DNA of 33,809 bases from Amycolatopsis thailandensis (GTDB lineage Bacteria; Actinomycetota; Actinomycetes; Mycobacteriales; Pseudonocardiaceae): positions 1 to 33,809 of the forward strand of contig NZ_NMQT01000084.1 of assembly GCF_002234405.1 (NCBI RefSeq), given 5' to 3'. A model generated the notes under the pieces. That model had not been told where the DNA came from. It saw nothing but the letters and a program-made list of their open reading frames with translations, and searched no databases. Positions 1 to 7,835 of the stretch are shown piece after piece. How positions within the stretch are numbered: the first letter of the stretch is position 1; every line of letters begins with the position of its first letter. The position numbers and the translations under genes are program-made.

Positions 1-371
1 CCTGAACTCAGACAGAGGGTTAGAACCCTCTTTACCACTCACGACTCTCGGCGAAATAGTGCTAATCGCCGAAATCGGGCACATCAATCTCGAAAATCGT
101 CCCTTATGGACACTCGAGAGGAGGGTTGCCGAGGTTCGCTGGCGAACCGGCTCGGTCGAAATCACCGACCGGGACGCGATCCCGGTCTTCGGGTATTAGT
201 CCGGCACGCGGTTCTATTACGCCTATCTGTCCGGACGGGCGTCTCGGGCCGGAACGCCCTGCAGGTCAGAACCCGAGCCCCAACCCCCGGTTCGCCCAAG
301 CCTGGCGCCGGCCGGACCCGGCTGGAAGTGGTTTCATCCGAATTTCATGAACGCCGCCTAGCTTCGGCGGA
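1..371. other. gene-free left end of contig
   Basis: I see no credible gene here. The first 120 bases are about 50% GC, clearly lower than the rest of the window. Two perfect short dyads are visible: an 8-bp stem with a 2-nt centre at 14-31, followed by TTT, and a 7-bp stem at 133-148. The first could be the tail of a terminator for a gene outside the contig. The right end carries the promoter of the lipoprotein gene that starts at 372. Short open frames here have no family resemblance and unlikely codon use. Confidence 0.5.
359..364 (+). promoter_or_regulatory. -10 hexamer of leaderless lipoprotein gene
   Basis: TAGCTT matches the actinobacterial TANNNT -10 pattern and lies exactly 7 nt before the GTG start at 372, with no ribosome binding site between them. 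This predicts a leaderless transcript. A convincing -35 is not visible. Confidence 0.45.
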
Positions 372-902
372 GTGAGACCTCTGACTCCGCGCGTCCGGGC
401 GGGCGCGCTCCTGATCGGCCTCGGCACGATGCTCTCGGCGTGCCGAGGCGGGCTTCCGGCTCTGTCTGCCGATTCTCCTCTCACGACGTCGACAACGACC
501 TCGGACTCCGCTCCCCCGGTCCAGACCCACACCCTGACCGTGACACCTCCGGCGCCGGCCTCGACGTCCGCGCGAAGCCTCGAACCCGCCGCGATCGACC
601 GGGTCTTCCAGGTCTACATGAACGGGCTCGCCAATCACGACATGACCGCGCTGCGCAGCGGGACGTGCCCGCGCTTGCGGGAGACCTTGCTCGGGTTCGA
701 ACTCCACGGGCATTACGTCGAGCGCTGGCAGATGCTGCCGTACTCCGTCCCGCCCGGGTACGAGGTCGTCACCGTGCAGGCCACGGTCACCCAGCGCAAC
801 GCGCGGACCGGGAAGCTCGCGGGCGACGTCGTCTATTCCTGGTATGTCGAGCGGAACGAGGACACGAACTACTACGTTTGCGGCTGGCTCGACTACAAGT
901 GA
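372..902 (+). CDS. secreted lipoprotein, unknown function
   Basis: A 176-residue protein with a lipoprotein signal. A basic N-terminus (residues 1-9) and a short hydrophobic stretch (10-21) end in the lipobox L21-S22-A23-C24, so Cys24 should be lipidated and the protein anchored outside the membrane. A Ser/Thr/Pro-rich linker (about 35-68) leads to a compact domain from about residue 72 to the end. That domain has two cysteines (near CPRL and VCGW), which could form a disulfide, and ends in a Trp/Tyr-rich strand. Its size and helix-then-strand pattern suggest an NTF2-like fold, as in many small actinobacterial lipoproteins, but this is inference. The next gene follows after 16 nt and is probably co-transcribed. 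The GTG start is chosen because an upstream TAGCTT sits 7 nt away. Confidence 0.75.
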   Translation: MRPLTPRVRAGALLIGLGTMLSACRGGLPALSADSPLTTSTTTSDSAPPVQTHTLTVTPPAPASTSARSLEPAAIDRVFQVYMNGLANHDMTALRSGTCPRLRETLLGFELHGHYVERWQMLPYSVPPGYEVVTVQATVTQRNARTGKLAGDVVYSWYVERNEDTNYYVCGWLDYK

Positions 903-918
903 CTCCAGGAGGCCACCG

Positions 919-1545
919 GTGGAATCGGTCGCGCGACTCGTCAGGGAAGAACGGACGGACTTCGCCGCGTTCCTGCGGACACTGGCCCCGGAGCACTGGG
1001 ACGCGCGAACGTTGTGTCCGGAGTGGACGGTCCGGGAGGTGGTCTCCCACGTGGTCGACTACGACGCCCTGCGCTTCCGCGGTCTGATCGTCCAGGCTGT
1101 CCGCGGCGGGCTTCGGCTGGACCGGATGAACGCGCTCAGTCTCGCGAAGGCACCCGAGCGGACGCCGGACGAGCTGATCGCGAGGATCGAGGGCAACCTC
1201 GATCCTCGTGGCCTGACGGCCGTGTTCGGCGGACGGGTGGGATTGCTCGACAGCCTCGTCCATCAGCAGGACATCCGGCGCCCGCTGGGACTTCCCCGCG
1301 AGGTGCCGGCGGAGCGGCTTCGTCACGCCTTGGCCTTCGCACGCCACGCCCGGGTGATCGGGGCGGACAAGCGCGCCCGCGGGCTACTGGTCGTCGCGAC
1401 GGATCTCGACTGGTCGGCCGGATCCGGACCGGAAGTCCGCGGCCCGGGCGAGGCGCTCCTGATGGCGATCGCCGGACGCGCCGTGGCGTTGGACGAACTT
1501 TCGGGGCCCGGCGCGGCGATCCTCGCGTCCAGGCTGGACGACTGA
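919..1545 (+). CDS. maleylpyruvate isomerase family (mycothiol-dependent, DinB-like) protein
   Basis: This 208-residue protein belongs to the mycothiol-dependent maleylpyruvate isomerase / DinB-like superfamily. It shows the family opening: a Leu-rich first helix, then TLCPEWTVREVVSHVVDYD (about residues 31-49) with the conserved Trp and the first metal-ligand His. A second conserved block, HQQDIRRPLGLP, follows near residues 115-126. Members use a four-helix bundle with a divalent metal to bind mycothiol in thiol transfer or isomerisation; the substrate here is unknown. The GTG at 919 is chosen over an upstream in-frame ATG at 844 because AGGAGG (906-911) sits 7 nt ahead and the family homology starts here; the longer start would read through the end of the lipoprotein gene. 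It converges on the TetR gene with a 7-bp gap. Confidence 0.85.
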   Translation: MESVARLVREERTDFAAFLRTLAPEHWDARTLCPEWTVREVVSHVVDYDALRFRGLIVQAVRGGLRLDRMNALSLAKAPERTPDELIARIEGNLDPRGLTAVFGGRVGLLDSLVHQQDIRRPLGLPREVPAERLRHALAFARHARVIGADKRARGLLVVATDLDWSAGSGPEVRGPGEALLMAIAGRAVALDELSGPGAAILASRLDD

Positions 1546-1552
1546 TCCCGGG

Positions 1553-2161
1553 TCAGCCCGGAAAAGCCTTCGCCAGCACAGCGAAAGCCGAGTCCAGCCG
1601 CTGACGATGGCCCGCGACGAGATCCGCGAGTTCCTCTCCGGCGAGACCACGCCGGACCGTCGCCACGGCGACAGTGCGGTACGCGGCGACGACGAGGGCG
1701 GCGACCAGCTCGCCGTCACCCGAGAACCGGGCGTCGCCGTCGAGTTCGCCCGCCAGCTCCGCGTCGATCTCGTGCTCGAATTCGCGAAGCCGCGCGACGA
1801 GCGCGCGAGACCCGGCGATCGTGCAGATGAACGGCAGGGCGCCCTCGGTCAATCCGGACAGGGGATGCCGCTCCTCCACCAGCCCGACGGCCATGGCGCG
1901 CAGCGCCTCGACGGCACCGACATCGTCCGCCCGCTCACGGATCGCCGCCCGCACCATGCCGACGGCGTCCGGAAGCCGGTCGAGCGCGATGTCCTCCTTG
2001 CGATCGAAGTGCGAGAACACGGTCACCTTCGAAACGCCGGCCGCGGCGGCCACCTCGGCGACGGTGACGTCGTCGAAACCGCGCTCCACGAACATCTTCG
2101 TCGCGACCGTGGCGATATGCGCCCGCGTCTTCGCGCCGCCTCGGTCTCCTCGCTTCGCCAT
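1553..2161 (-). CDS. TetR family transcriptional regulator
   Basis: A 202-residue TetR-type repressor. The N-terminal helix-turn-helix (about residues 12-58) reads through VTVAEVAAAAGVSKVTVFSHF, the typical TetR recognition-helix pattern with the terminal aromatic-His-Phe. The C-terminal ~140 residues are the helical ligand-binding and dimer domain and do not identify the ligand. It is transcribed away from the FAD monooxygenase gene across a 66-bp gap filled by three tandem palindromes, so it most likely represses both itself and the monooxygenase. The inducer is probably a substrate or product of that enzyme, or a xenobiotic. Confidence 0.93.
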   Translation of the reverse strand: MAKRGDRGGAKTRAHIATVATKMFVERGFDDVTVAEVAAAAGVSKVTVFSHFDRKEDIALDRLPDAVGMVRAAIRERADDVGAVEALRAMAVGLVEERHPLSGLTEGALPFICTIAGSRALVARLREFEHEIDAELAGELDGDARFSGDGELVAALVVAAYRTVAVATVRRGLAGEELADLVAGHRQRLDSAFAVLAKAFPG

Positions 2162-2175
2162 GTGACAACCTTACC

Positions 2176-2214
2176 TTTACTCATTAAGCTTACCAAGTAA
2201 ACTTACCGAGTAAG
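2176..2214. promoter_or_regulatory. triple tandem TetR-type operator
   Basis: Three head-to-tail 13-bp near-palindromes fill the gap between the divergent genes: TTTACTCATTAAG (2176-2188), CTTACCAAGTAAA (2189-2201) and CTTACCGAGTAAG (2202-2214). The last is a perfect dyad with a 3-bp centre; the first is the most degenerate. The shared form is TTAC-nnn-(G/T)TAA. It ends 13 bp before the monooxygenase ATG, so binding would block transcription in both directions. Confidence 0.75.
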
Positions 2215-2227
2215 CTTTGGAGTTGTC

Positions 2228-3820
2228 ATGACGAGTGCCGATGTGATCGTGGTCGGAGCGGGGCCCACCGGCCTCCTCGCCGCCGGCGAGCTTGCCTTGC
2301 GAGGAGTGCGGGTGACCGTGCTGGAGCGGCTCGCGGAGCCGGATCCGACGATCAAGTCCGGTTCCCTCAACGTCGCCAGCGCCGAGATCCTGGACCGGCG
2401 CGGCCTGCTGCCCGCCGCGGAAGAGGTTCAACGCCGTCGTTTGGCCGAGGCCAACGCCTTCACCGCCGGCCGGTCGAACCGGACGGTGCGCGAACTGACG
2501 GCCGCGGCGGGCCGGAAGTCACGCCGGTTCGCGGTCATCGGGCATTTCGCGGGGCTCATGTTCCGGCAGGACATGGTCGACCAGTCCGATCCGGCGCTGG
2601 CCGCGCACGCGGCGGTGGCGAACGGGATCTTGGTGCCGCAGCACGACCTCGAACTGTTGCTCGGCGAACACTGCGCCCGGCTGGGCGTCGAGGTCCGCCG
2701 CGGCGTGGAGGTCACGGATCTGCGCAGCACCGGCGAGGGCCTCGACGACGATGCCGACGTGGTCGTCGAGACCAGCGCGGGCGACTTCACCGCGGGATGG
2801 GTCGTCGCGGCCGACGGCGGGCGAAGCGTCGTCCGCAAGCGGCTCGGCGTCGAGTTCGAGGGCACGGATCCGGAAATGGTGGGCTACCAGGCCATCGCGG
2901 ACATCGACGACCCGAGCGAACTGCGGCGCGGGTGGAATTGGACGCCGCGCGGCATCTACACCTACGGCCCCGTGCCGGGCCGCATCCTCGTCGCCCGGTT
3001 CGCGCCGCAGCCGGAGGACAAGAACGCTCCCGTGACCGTCGAAGAACTCCAGAGCGCGGTCCGCGACGTCACCGGCGTCCCGGTGACGATCACCGCGCTA
3101 CGAGGACGGGCGACGCGATGGTCGGACAACGCGCGCCAGGCCCGGAACTACCGTCGAGGCAGGGTTTTCCTGGCAGGCGACGCCGCTCACGTGCACTCGC
3201 CGTTCAGCGCCCAGGGGCTCAACCTCGGCCTCGGCGACGCCGTCAACCTCGGCTGGAAACTCGCCGCGACCATCAACCGCCAGGCCCCCACCGGACTGCT
3301 CGACACCTACCAGACCGAACGGCATCCGATCGGGGCGTGGGTCCTCGACTGGACGCGTGCCCAGGTGGCGCTCATGCGGGGCGACGAACGGACGGCCCGG
3401 TTGCGGAAGGTCGTGGGCGACGAACTCTTCACCGTGCCCGGCGTGACCAATCACGTGATCGCGCTCTCGTCCGGGATCATGCAGCGCTACGACGTCGCCG
3501 AGGACGCCACCGCTCCGGTCGGCTCGATCGCCGGAGACGTCGAACTCGCGTCCGGCTCACGACTCGCCGACCACGCTCACGACGGCCGCTTCGTGCTCGT
3601 CGACCGGTCACCCGACGGCCGGTACGCCGACGCTGTCCGCGGGTTGGCGGACAGCGTCGCGTACACGGCCGACCCGATCTCCGACGCCTCCCAGCCGAGC
3701 CTGCTCGTGCGCCCGGACGGGATCATCGCCTGGGCGGACGTCTCCGAGGACTCCGGAAACGACACAGTCGACGCGCGGAAGCTGCTCGACATCGCCATCG
3801 GACGCTGGGTCGGCGCCTGA
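2228..3820 (+). CDS. FAD-dependent aromatic monooxygenase (class A, PheA/TfdB type)
   Basis: A 530-residue flavoprotein hydroxylase expected to insert one oxygen atom into an aromatic or polyketide-like substrate using NAD(P)H and O2. Visible motifs: the Rossmann GxGxxG as GAGPTG near residue 11; the DG motif AADGGRSVVRKRLG near residue 197; and the GD motif GRVFLAGDAAHVHSPFSAQG near residues 310-330, which binds FAD ribityl. The last ~100 residues form the thioredoxin-like C-terminal domain of this subfamily, ending in LLVRPDGIIAWA and a short helix. Its length fits rifampicin-monooxygenase-like and PheA-like proteins, but substrate cannot be read from sequence. It is divergent from a TetR gene with strong operator sites, suggesting inducible detoxification or catabolism. 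A TTGGAG ribosome site precedes the ATG. Confidence 0.92.
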   Translation: MTSADVIVVGAGPTGLLAAGELALRGVRVTVLERLAEPDPTIKSGSLNVASAEILDRRGLLPAAEEVQRRRLAEANAFTAGRSNRTVRELTAAAGRKSRRFAVIGHFAGLMFRQDMVDQSDPALAAHAAVANGILVPQHDLELLLGEHCARLGVEVRRGVEVTDLRSTGEGLDDDADVVVETSAGDFTAGWVVAADGGRSVVRKRLGVEFEGTDPEMVGYQAIADIDDPSELRRGWNWTPRGIYTYGPVPGRILVARFAPQPEDKNAPVTVEELQSAVRDVTGVPVTITALRGRATRWSDNARQARNYRRGRVFLAGDAAHVHSPFSAQGLNLGLGDAVNLGWKLAATINRQAPTGLLDTYQTERHPIGAWVLDWTRAQVALMRGDERTARLRKVVGDELFTVPGVTNHVIALSSGIMQRYDVAEDATAPVGSIAGDVELASGSRLADHAHDGRFVLVDRSPDGRYADAVRGLADSVAYTADPISDASQPSLLVRPDGIIAWADVSEDSGNDTVDARKLLDIAIGRWVGA

Positions 3821-3825
3821 ATCTC

Positions 3826-4665
3826 TCACAGGGCGGTGGAGCGGCTCACGGACTCCCAAGCGGCCAGCTCCGCCGCCCTGGCCTCCTGCGAGGCCCGGAG
3901 ACCGTCGACGGCGTCATCGCCGAGGGCGAGCCGAAGCGGCGGGTTGTCGCTGTCGAGCACCTTCAAGATCGCGGCAGCGGCCTTCGCCGGGTCGCCGGGC
4001 TGGGAACCGTCCATCCCTTCGACGAAATCCCGGATGGTGCCCGTGGATTCGCGATAGGCGTCGATCACCCGCGAGCGCTGCAACCGGCTGCCGCCGAACC
4101 CGGTCCGGAAAGCGCCGGGCTCCACGATCAGCACCTTCACGCCGAAAGGCGCGACCTCGGCGGCGAGGGCTTCCGACATCGCTTCCAGGGCGAACTTCGC
4201 CGAACAGTAAGCCCCGAATCCGGGTGGGCTCTGCTGTCCGCCCATCGAACTCATCTGCACGATCGCCCCGCTTCCCTGCTCCCGGAGATGCGGCAGGACG
4301 GCCTTCGTCACCTCGACGGCACCGAAGAACATCACGTCCATCAGCTTCCGCAGGTCGGGCATGGCCAGTTCCTCGACGGCGCCGACCGAGCCATGGCCGG
4401 CGTTGTTGACCACGACGTCGATCCGGCCGAACTCGGCGAGGGTGGCCTGGACGGCGGCCTCGACCTGAGCGGGGTCGGTGACATCGAGCGCCGCGGCACG
4501 CACCCGGCCCTGGCCGAGCTCGACCAGTTCGGCCAGGGTTTCCGGACGGCGCGCCGTGGCCATCACGCGGTCACCGGCGTCGAGCGCGGCCAGGACGAGG
4601 TGCCTGCCGAACCCGGACGAGCAGCCGGTGATCAGCCAGACGCGGCCCTCGGTTTCCTTCGCCAT
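3826..4665 (-). CDS. short-chain dehydrogenase/reductase
   Basis: A 279-residue SDR of the classical type. Seen directly: the cofactor motif TGCSSGFG (residues 13-20), NNAG (87-90), the catalytic Ser at 139/140 and Y153-x3-K157. Basic residues follow the second strand (ATARR), so NADP(H) is the likely cofactor. The extended C-terminus resembles the subgroup often annotated as oxidoreductase/SDR with roles in keto-group reduction; the substrate is unknown. The start is supported by GGAGGG, 7 nt upstream of ATG. It converges on the monooxygenase (5-bp gap) and diverges from a LysR gene that probably regulates it. Confidence 0.92.
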   Translation of the reverse strand: MAKETEGRVWLITGCSSGFGRHLVLAALDAGDRVMATARRPETLAELVELGQGRVRAAALDVTDPAQVEAAVQATLAEFGRIDVVVNNAGHGSVGAVEELAMPDLRKLMDVMFFGAVEVTKAVLPHLREQGSGAIVQMSSMGGQQSPPGFGAYCSAKFALEAMSEALAAEVAPFGVKVLIVEPGAFRTGFGGSRLQRSRVIDAYRESTGTIRDFVEGMDGSQPGDPAKAAAAILKVLDSDNPPLRLALGDDAVDGLRASQEARAAELAAWESVSRSTAL

Positions 4666-4761
4666 TCTTGTTCCCTCCAGTGAAGTTCCTGCGACCCATC
4701 CTGTGGAGATCTCGCTTTGCCCGCCAACACCGGCTTCCTGGTGCGGCTACAGTCAGAGCCT

Positions 4762-5664
4762 GTGACCCCCGAGCTGCGGCAGCTGCGCTACTTCGTCGCC
4801 GTCGCCGAAGACGCGAGCTTCACCAAGGCCGCGCGCCGCCTGCACATCGCGCAGCAGTCGCTTTCCCAGCAGATCACCGTCCTGGAACGGCTTCTCGGCG
4901 CGAGCCTGCTACGGCGCGACAGCCGGGGGACACGGCTCACCGAAATCGGATCGCTGTTCCTGCCGGAAGCCCGCGCGGTGCTCGCGCGCAACGAGGAAGC
5001 ACTTTCGGTGCTGAACAGGGCGATGCGCGGCGAGATCGGCACGCTCCACCTCGGTTTCCTCACCACCACGGCCAACTACCTGCTCCCGCCGGTGGTGCGC
5101 GCGGTCCGCGACCGTCTCCCCGATCTCACCCTCACCACGGACGACACCCAGATCGCGCCGCTCGTCGACGGGCTCACCGACGGGCGCTACGACCTGATCT
5201 TCACGCGGCCGCCTCTGGTCGACGGCCTCGAGACCCGCACGTTGATCACCGAGGAGGTCTGCGCGGTCCTCCCGGAGGGACATCGGCTCGCCACCAGAGC
5301 CGAATTGAAGCTCGCGGACCTGGCCGACGAGCCTTGGGTGCTCACGCCACGGAGTTCGTGGGAGCCCTGGCATCGCCGCTACGACGGCGAATTCGAGGCG
5401 GCCGGGTTCACGCCACGCGTCGTCCAGCGGGCCACGACCGTGCAGGGTCTGCTCGGCCTGGTCGCCGCCGGGATCGGCGTCACGAGACTGGCCCGCTCTT
5501 CGCACAGCCTGCGGCGAAGCGGTGTGGTGTTCGTGCCGCTGGCGGGCGACACGGCCCGCACCGTGGTGGCCTGGGCTCCGGGGAACGACAAGCCCGCGTT
5601 GCCCGGCGTCCTCGACATCGTGTCCGAGCTGGCGGCCGGAACGGACCTGACGGAGGCGGGCTGA
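4762..5664 (+). CDS. LysR family transcriptional regulator
   Basis: A LysR-type regulator of 300 residues if started at GTG 4762. The winged helix-turn-helix begins at once (ELRQLRYFVAVAEDASFTKA) with the recognition segment AARRLHIAQQSLSQQITVLE; the remainder is the periplasmic-binding-protein-like effector domain. GTG 4762 is preferred because LysR domains start within a few residues of the protein start and TACAGT (4748-4753) lies 8 nt ahead, as in leaderless genes. An in-frame TTG at 4717 has GGAG 8 nt upstream and would add 15 residues, so it remains possible. The gene is divergent from the SDR, the standard arrangement for a LysR activator and its target; the 96-bp gap should hold T-N11-A type sites, which I could not assign confidently. 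Confidence 0.9.
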   Translation: MTPELRQLRYFVAVAEDASFTKAARRLHIAQQSLSQQITVLERLLGASLLRRDSRGTRLTEIGSLFLPEARAVLARNEEALSVLNRAMRGEIGTLHLGFLTTTANYLLPPVVRAVRDRLPDLTLTTDDTQIAPLVDGLTDGRYDLIFTRPPLVDGLETRTLITEEVCAVLPEGHRLATRAELKLADLADEPWVLTPRSSWEPWHRRYDGEFEAAGFTPRVVQRATTVQGLLGLVAAGIGVTRLARSSHSLRRSGVVFVPLAGDTARTVVAWAPGNDKPALPGVLDIVSELAAGTDLTEAG

Positions 5665-5719
5665 ACCGGCATCGCCACCGTCACACCACCATGATCACCC
5701 GGACGGGCATCGGCTTCCG

Positions 5720-5725
5720 TAGAAT
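5720..5725 (+). promoter_or_regulatory. -10 hexamer upstream of SGNH hydrolase
   Basis: TAGAAT lies 9 nt before ATG 5735 (and 3 nt before an in-frame GTG at 5729). Its position favours a leaderless transcript starting at or next to ATG 5735. No ribosome binding site is visible. Confidence 0.45.
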
Positions 5726-5734
5726 CCGGTGACG

Positions 5735-6808
5735 ATGCGACGTTTCCGGTGGTGGTGGGGTGCTCTCGCGCTCACGTTCGTGGTGGTTCTCGTCGGGTTC
5801 ATTGCCTTTACCGGGTCGGAAAGCCGCCCAGGGCAGCCGTCCCCGCGCCAAGGGCCGCCGGGAACGGGGCCGTTGACGGTCGTCTCCATCGGCGACAGCA
5901 CGGTTTCCGGTGAGGGCGCGGGCAACTACCTGCCCACGACCAACGGGCAGGGCGGCAACTGGTGTCACCGCTCCCCCAACGCCTTCGTCGAGCAGGTCAA
6001 GATCCCGGACGTCACCGCGCGGGTGAACCTCGCGTGTTCGGGCGCGCCGTCGGAGCAGATCGCTCTCGGCGAGGCGAAGCAGTGGACCGAGCCTTCGCAG
6101 GCCCAGCAGCTGGCGAACCTGATCAAGGACCACCGGATCGCCGCGGTGGTGATCGCGATCGGCGCGAACGACGAGCCGAAGTTCTCCGCTCAGGTCAGCG
6201 AGTGCTTCAAGGCGTGGTTCTCCCCGCAGAACCCGCCGTGCAGCACGGAACTCCGCAAGACCTGGAAGTCCAAAGTGGACGCCATGGTGCCGAAGGTGAC
6301 CAACGCCGTCGCCGACGTCAAGAAGGTGCTGGCGCAGGCCGGTTACGTCCCGGCGGACTACCAGCTCGTGCTGATGTCGTACGCCTCGCCTGTCGGGCCC
6401 CAGATCCCGGAAGCGCTGCGCAGTCTCAACGGCTGCCCGTTCCGCACCGAGGATCTGGAGTGGATGCGCCGCGACGGCGTCTCCGTCCTGTCGGACGGGA
6501 TCAAGCAGGCGTCGAGGGCGACCAGCGCGCGGTTCCTCGACCTCTCACGGGCGGGCGCCGGCCGTGAGGCGTGCAGCAGCGACCCGGCGAACGAGTGGTT
6601 CAGCAGGCTGACACTCCAACTGAGCGACCTCGGCCAAGTGGACCGCGCGAGCCACGCGCTGCAGGAGTCGTTCCATCCCAACGCGAACGGCCACGCGCAG
6701 ATCGCGAACTGCCTCAACGAGTTCCTCGCCGCGCGCGGCGGCAACGCGTCGTGCCTCTCCGGGGCCGACGGCAAACTGCACGCCGCGCCCGAGGTCGTCG
6801 CCCGCTAG
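5735..6808 (+). CDS. membrane-anchored SGNH/GDSL hydrolase
   Basis: A 357-residue extracytoplasmic esterase or lipase-like enzyme. An Arg/Trp-rich N-terminus is followed by one hydrophobic segment (about 9-26) without a clear cleavage site, so it is a signal anchor or signal peptide, then a Pro/Gly linker. The SGNH blocks are present: block I IGDST with nucleophile Ser55, block II CSGA with Gly103, block III GAND with Asn145, and block V FHPNANGH with catalytic His314. Cysteines (C77, C101 and others) are consistent with disulfides in a secreted protein. The family hydrolyses acyl or acetyl esters on lipids and sugars; substrate unknown. The start at ATG 5735 is inferred from TAGAAT upstream. 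It converges on the toxin-antitoxin pair with a 14-bp gap. Confidence 0.88.
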   Translation: MRRFRWWWGALALTFVVVLVGFIAFTGSESRPGQPSPRQGPPGTGPLTVVSIGDSTVSGEGAGNYLPTTNGQGGNWCHRSPNAFVEQVKIPDVTARVNLACSGAPSEQIALGEAKQWTEPSQAQQLANLIKDHRIAAVVIAIGANDEPKFSAQVSECFKAWFSPQNPPCSTELRKTWKSKVDAMVPKVTNAVADVKKVLAQAGYVPADYQLVLMSYASPVGPQIPEALRSLNGCPFRTEDLEWMRRDGVSVLSDGIKQASRATSARFLDLSRAGAGREACSSDPANEWFSRLTLQLSDLGQVDRASHALQESFHPNANGHAQIANCLNEFLAARGGNASCLSGADGKLHAAPEVVAR

Positions 6809-6822
6809 AACCGCCAGAGCCC

Positions 6823-7122
6823 CTAGAGATCCAGCGCGGCGCGCAACGCGATGTCGATGCGCTCCTGGACCTCTTGGTCGATCTCGGCGATCTTCTCGTC
6901 GAACCACGGCCGGTACAGGCGCGTGAGGTTCAGCGTGGACACCCAGTACCGCGCGTCGACGGCGACGCCGAGGATGTCCTGCGGATCACGGTCCAGCAGT
7001 TCGGTGCCGAGCAGCCATGGCCGCTCGGATTCGTTCACCCCGTCCGAGGACAGCAGGACGACGGTGCGCTGCCGTGCCGGTTCGGTCGGGGGGTGGTACG
7101 TCCAGACTTCACCCCTGTGCAC
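6823..7122 (-). CDS. MazF/PemK-like toxin (probable endoribonuclease)
   Basis: A 99-residue protein opening with MHRGEVW, the usual MazF/PemK start, followed by a central R-x-VVLLSSDGVN strand and a C-terminal helix (EIDQEVQERIDIALRAAL) like the last helix of MazF. Family members cut RNA at short motifs and are held in check by a co-expressed antitoxin. Its ATG lies inside the end of the upstream small gene (14-bp overlap), the standard coupling of type II toxin-antitoxin pairs. The middle of the protein diverges from well-known MazF members, so I infer the family and activity; RNA target is unknown. Confidence 0.7.
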   Translation of the reverse strand: MHRGEVWTYHPPTEPARQRTVVLLSSDGVNESERPWLLGTELLDRDPQDILGVAVDARYWVSTLNLTRLYRPWFDEKIAEIDQEVQERIDIALRAALDL

Positions 7123-7336
7123 GCAGATCCTTCTCCGCGGCGGTCAGCTCGGCCTCGTCCGATTCGGCGGACGGTGCGGCCGGAGCGCGCTGCGGGGTGT
7201 ATCCGGTGCGGACGGCTTCCCGGCGGGCCGCCTTGGACAACCACGACGAGACCGAGATCCCGTGTGCCTTGGCGGCCCGCTCGGCGAACTCGAGCGCACC
7301 ACTGTCGAGTGAGAGAGTGACCTTACGTGTTGCCAT
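7109..7336 (-). CDS. antitoxin of MazF-like pair (ribbon-helix-helix type)
   Basis: A 75-residue protein whose N-terminal strand (RKVTLSLD) and two helices (about residues 11-35) fit a ribbon-helix-helix DNA-binding dimer; the Glu/Ala-rich tail would wrap the toxin. The ATG at 7336 is chosen over an in-frame start at 7369 because TACGAT (7344-7349) lies 7 nt upstream, implying a leaderless message; the longer start would place the -10 inside the gene. It overlaps the toxin start by 14 bp and is expected to repress its own promoter. The family assignment is by pattern, not by a named domain. Confidence 0.7.
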   Translation of the reverse strand: MATRKVTLSLDSGALEFAERAAKAHGISVSSWLSKAARREAVRTGYTPQRAPAAPSAESDEAELTAAEKDLRAQG

Positions 7337-7343
7337 ACCTTTT

Positions 7344-7349
7344 ATCGTA
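7344..7349 (-). promoter_or_regulatory. -10 hexamer of toxin-antitoxin operon
   Basis: TACGAT on the minus strand, 7 nt before the antitoxin ATG at 7336. Probable leaderless promoter, the likely site of autoregulation by the antitoxin. Confidence 0.45.
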
Positions 7350-7382
7350 CCAGCGCAGCGCAAGCCCACCCGTTTTCCGATC

Positions 7383-7835
7383 TCACAGGGTGGGCGAGCG
7401 CCCCTCGAACGGCGTCGACAGCACCACCGTGGTCCGGGTCGAGACCTTGGCGGACTCGCGGATGCGGCGGAGCAGGTCCTCCAGGCCGAGCGGCGAAGCC
7501 ACCCGGACCAGGAGGATGTACGACTCGTCCCCGGCGACCGAGTAGCAGGACTCGATCTCCTTGATGTGCTCGAGCCGCTGGGGATAGTCGTCCGGAGCGG
7601 CCGGGTCGTTCGGCGTCAGCGAGATCAGCGCCGTGAGCGGGAGGCCGATCTGCTCGCCGTCGAGCCGCGCGGTGTACCCGAGGATCACCCCGCGCTGCTC
7701 CAGCCGACGCACCCGCTGGTGCACCGCCGACACCGAAAGCCCGACGCGTTCGGCCAGATCGGTGAAACTGCGCCGTCCGTCCGCGGCCAGCTCCTGCACG
7801 ATGGCCTGATCCAGCGGCTCCAGGGAAGCCGTCAT
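7383..7835 (-). CDS. Lrp/AsnC family transcriptional regulator
   Basis: A 150-residue feast/famine regulator. The N-terminal helix-turn-helix runs from LDQAIVQELAADGRRSFTDL through GLSVSAVHQRVRRLEQRGVI (about residues 8-50), followed by an RAM-type alpha/beta effector domain with the usual ESCYSVAGDESYILLV strand (about 97-112) that sets the amino-acid sensor. It starts inside the stop codon of the M24 peptidase gene (ATGA, 4-bp overlap), so the two are translationally coupled. An amino acid or dipeptide released by the peptidase is a reasonable but untested ligand. Confidence 0.93.
   Translation of the reverse strand: MTASLEPLDQAIVQELAADGRRSFTDLAERVGLSVSAVHQRVRRLEQRGVILGYTARLDGEQIGLPLTALISLTPNDPAAPDDYPQRLEHIKEIESCYSVAGDESYILLVRVASPLGLEDLLRRIRESAKVSTRTTVVLSTPFEGRSPTL

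Noticed and set aside
14..31. tRNA arm-like stem at the contig start
   Set aside because: The stem-loop has no surrounding cloverleaf and its loop is too small; it fits a terminator tail better.
1..60. Possible degraded universal-adapter sequence at the left end (CTCTTT, ACGAC and CGA in adapter-like order)
   Set aside because: The match needs several indels and mismatches, no exact run is long enough, and low GC continues to base 120, so it may be genuine intergenic DNA. An adapter screen would decide.
2797..4683. 628-codon open frame on the + strand
   Set aside because: It is a shadow of the monooxygenase and SDR genes: Arg/Pro/Gly-rich, no family, no sensible start, and both real genes have complete motifs.
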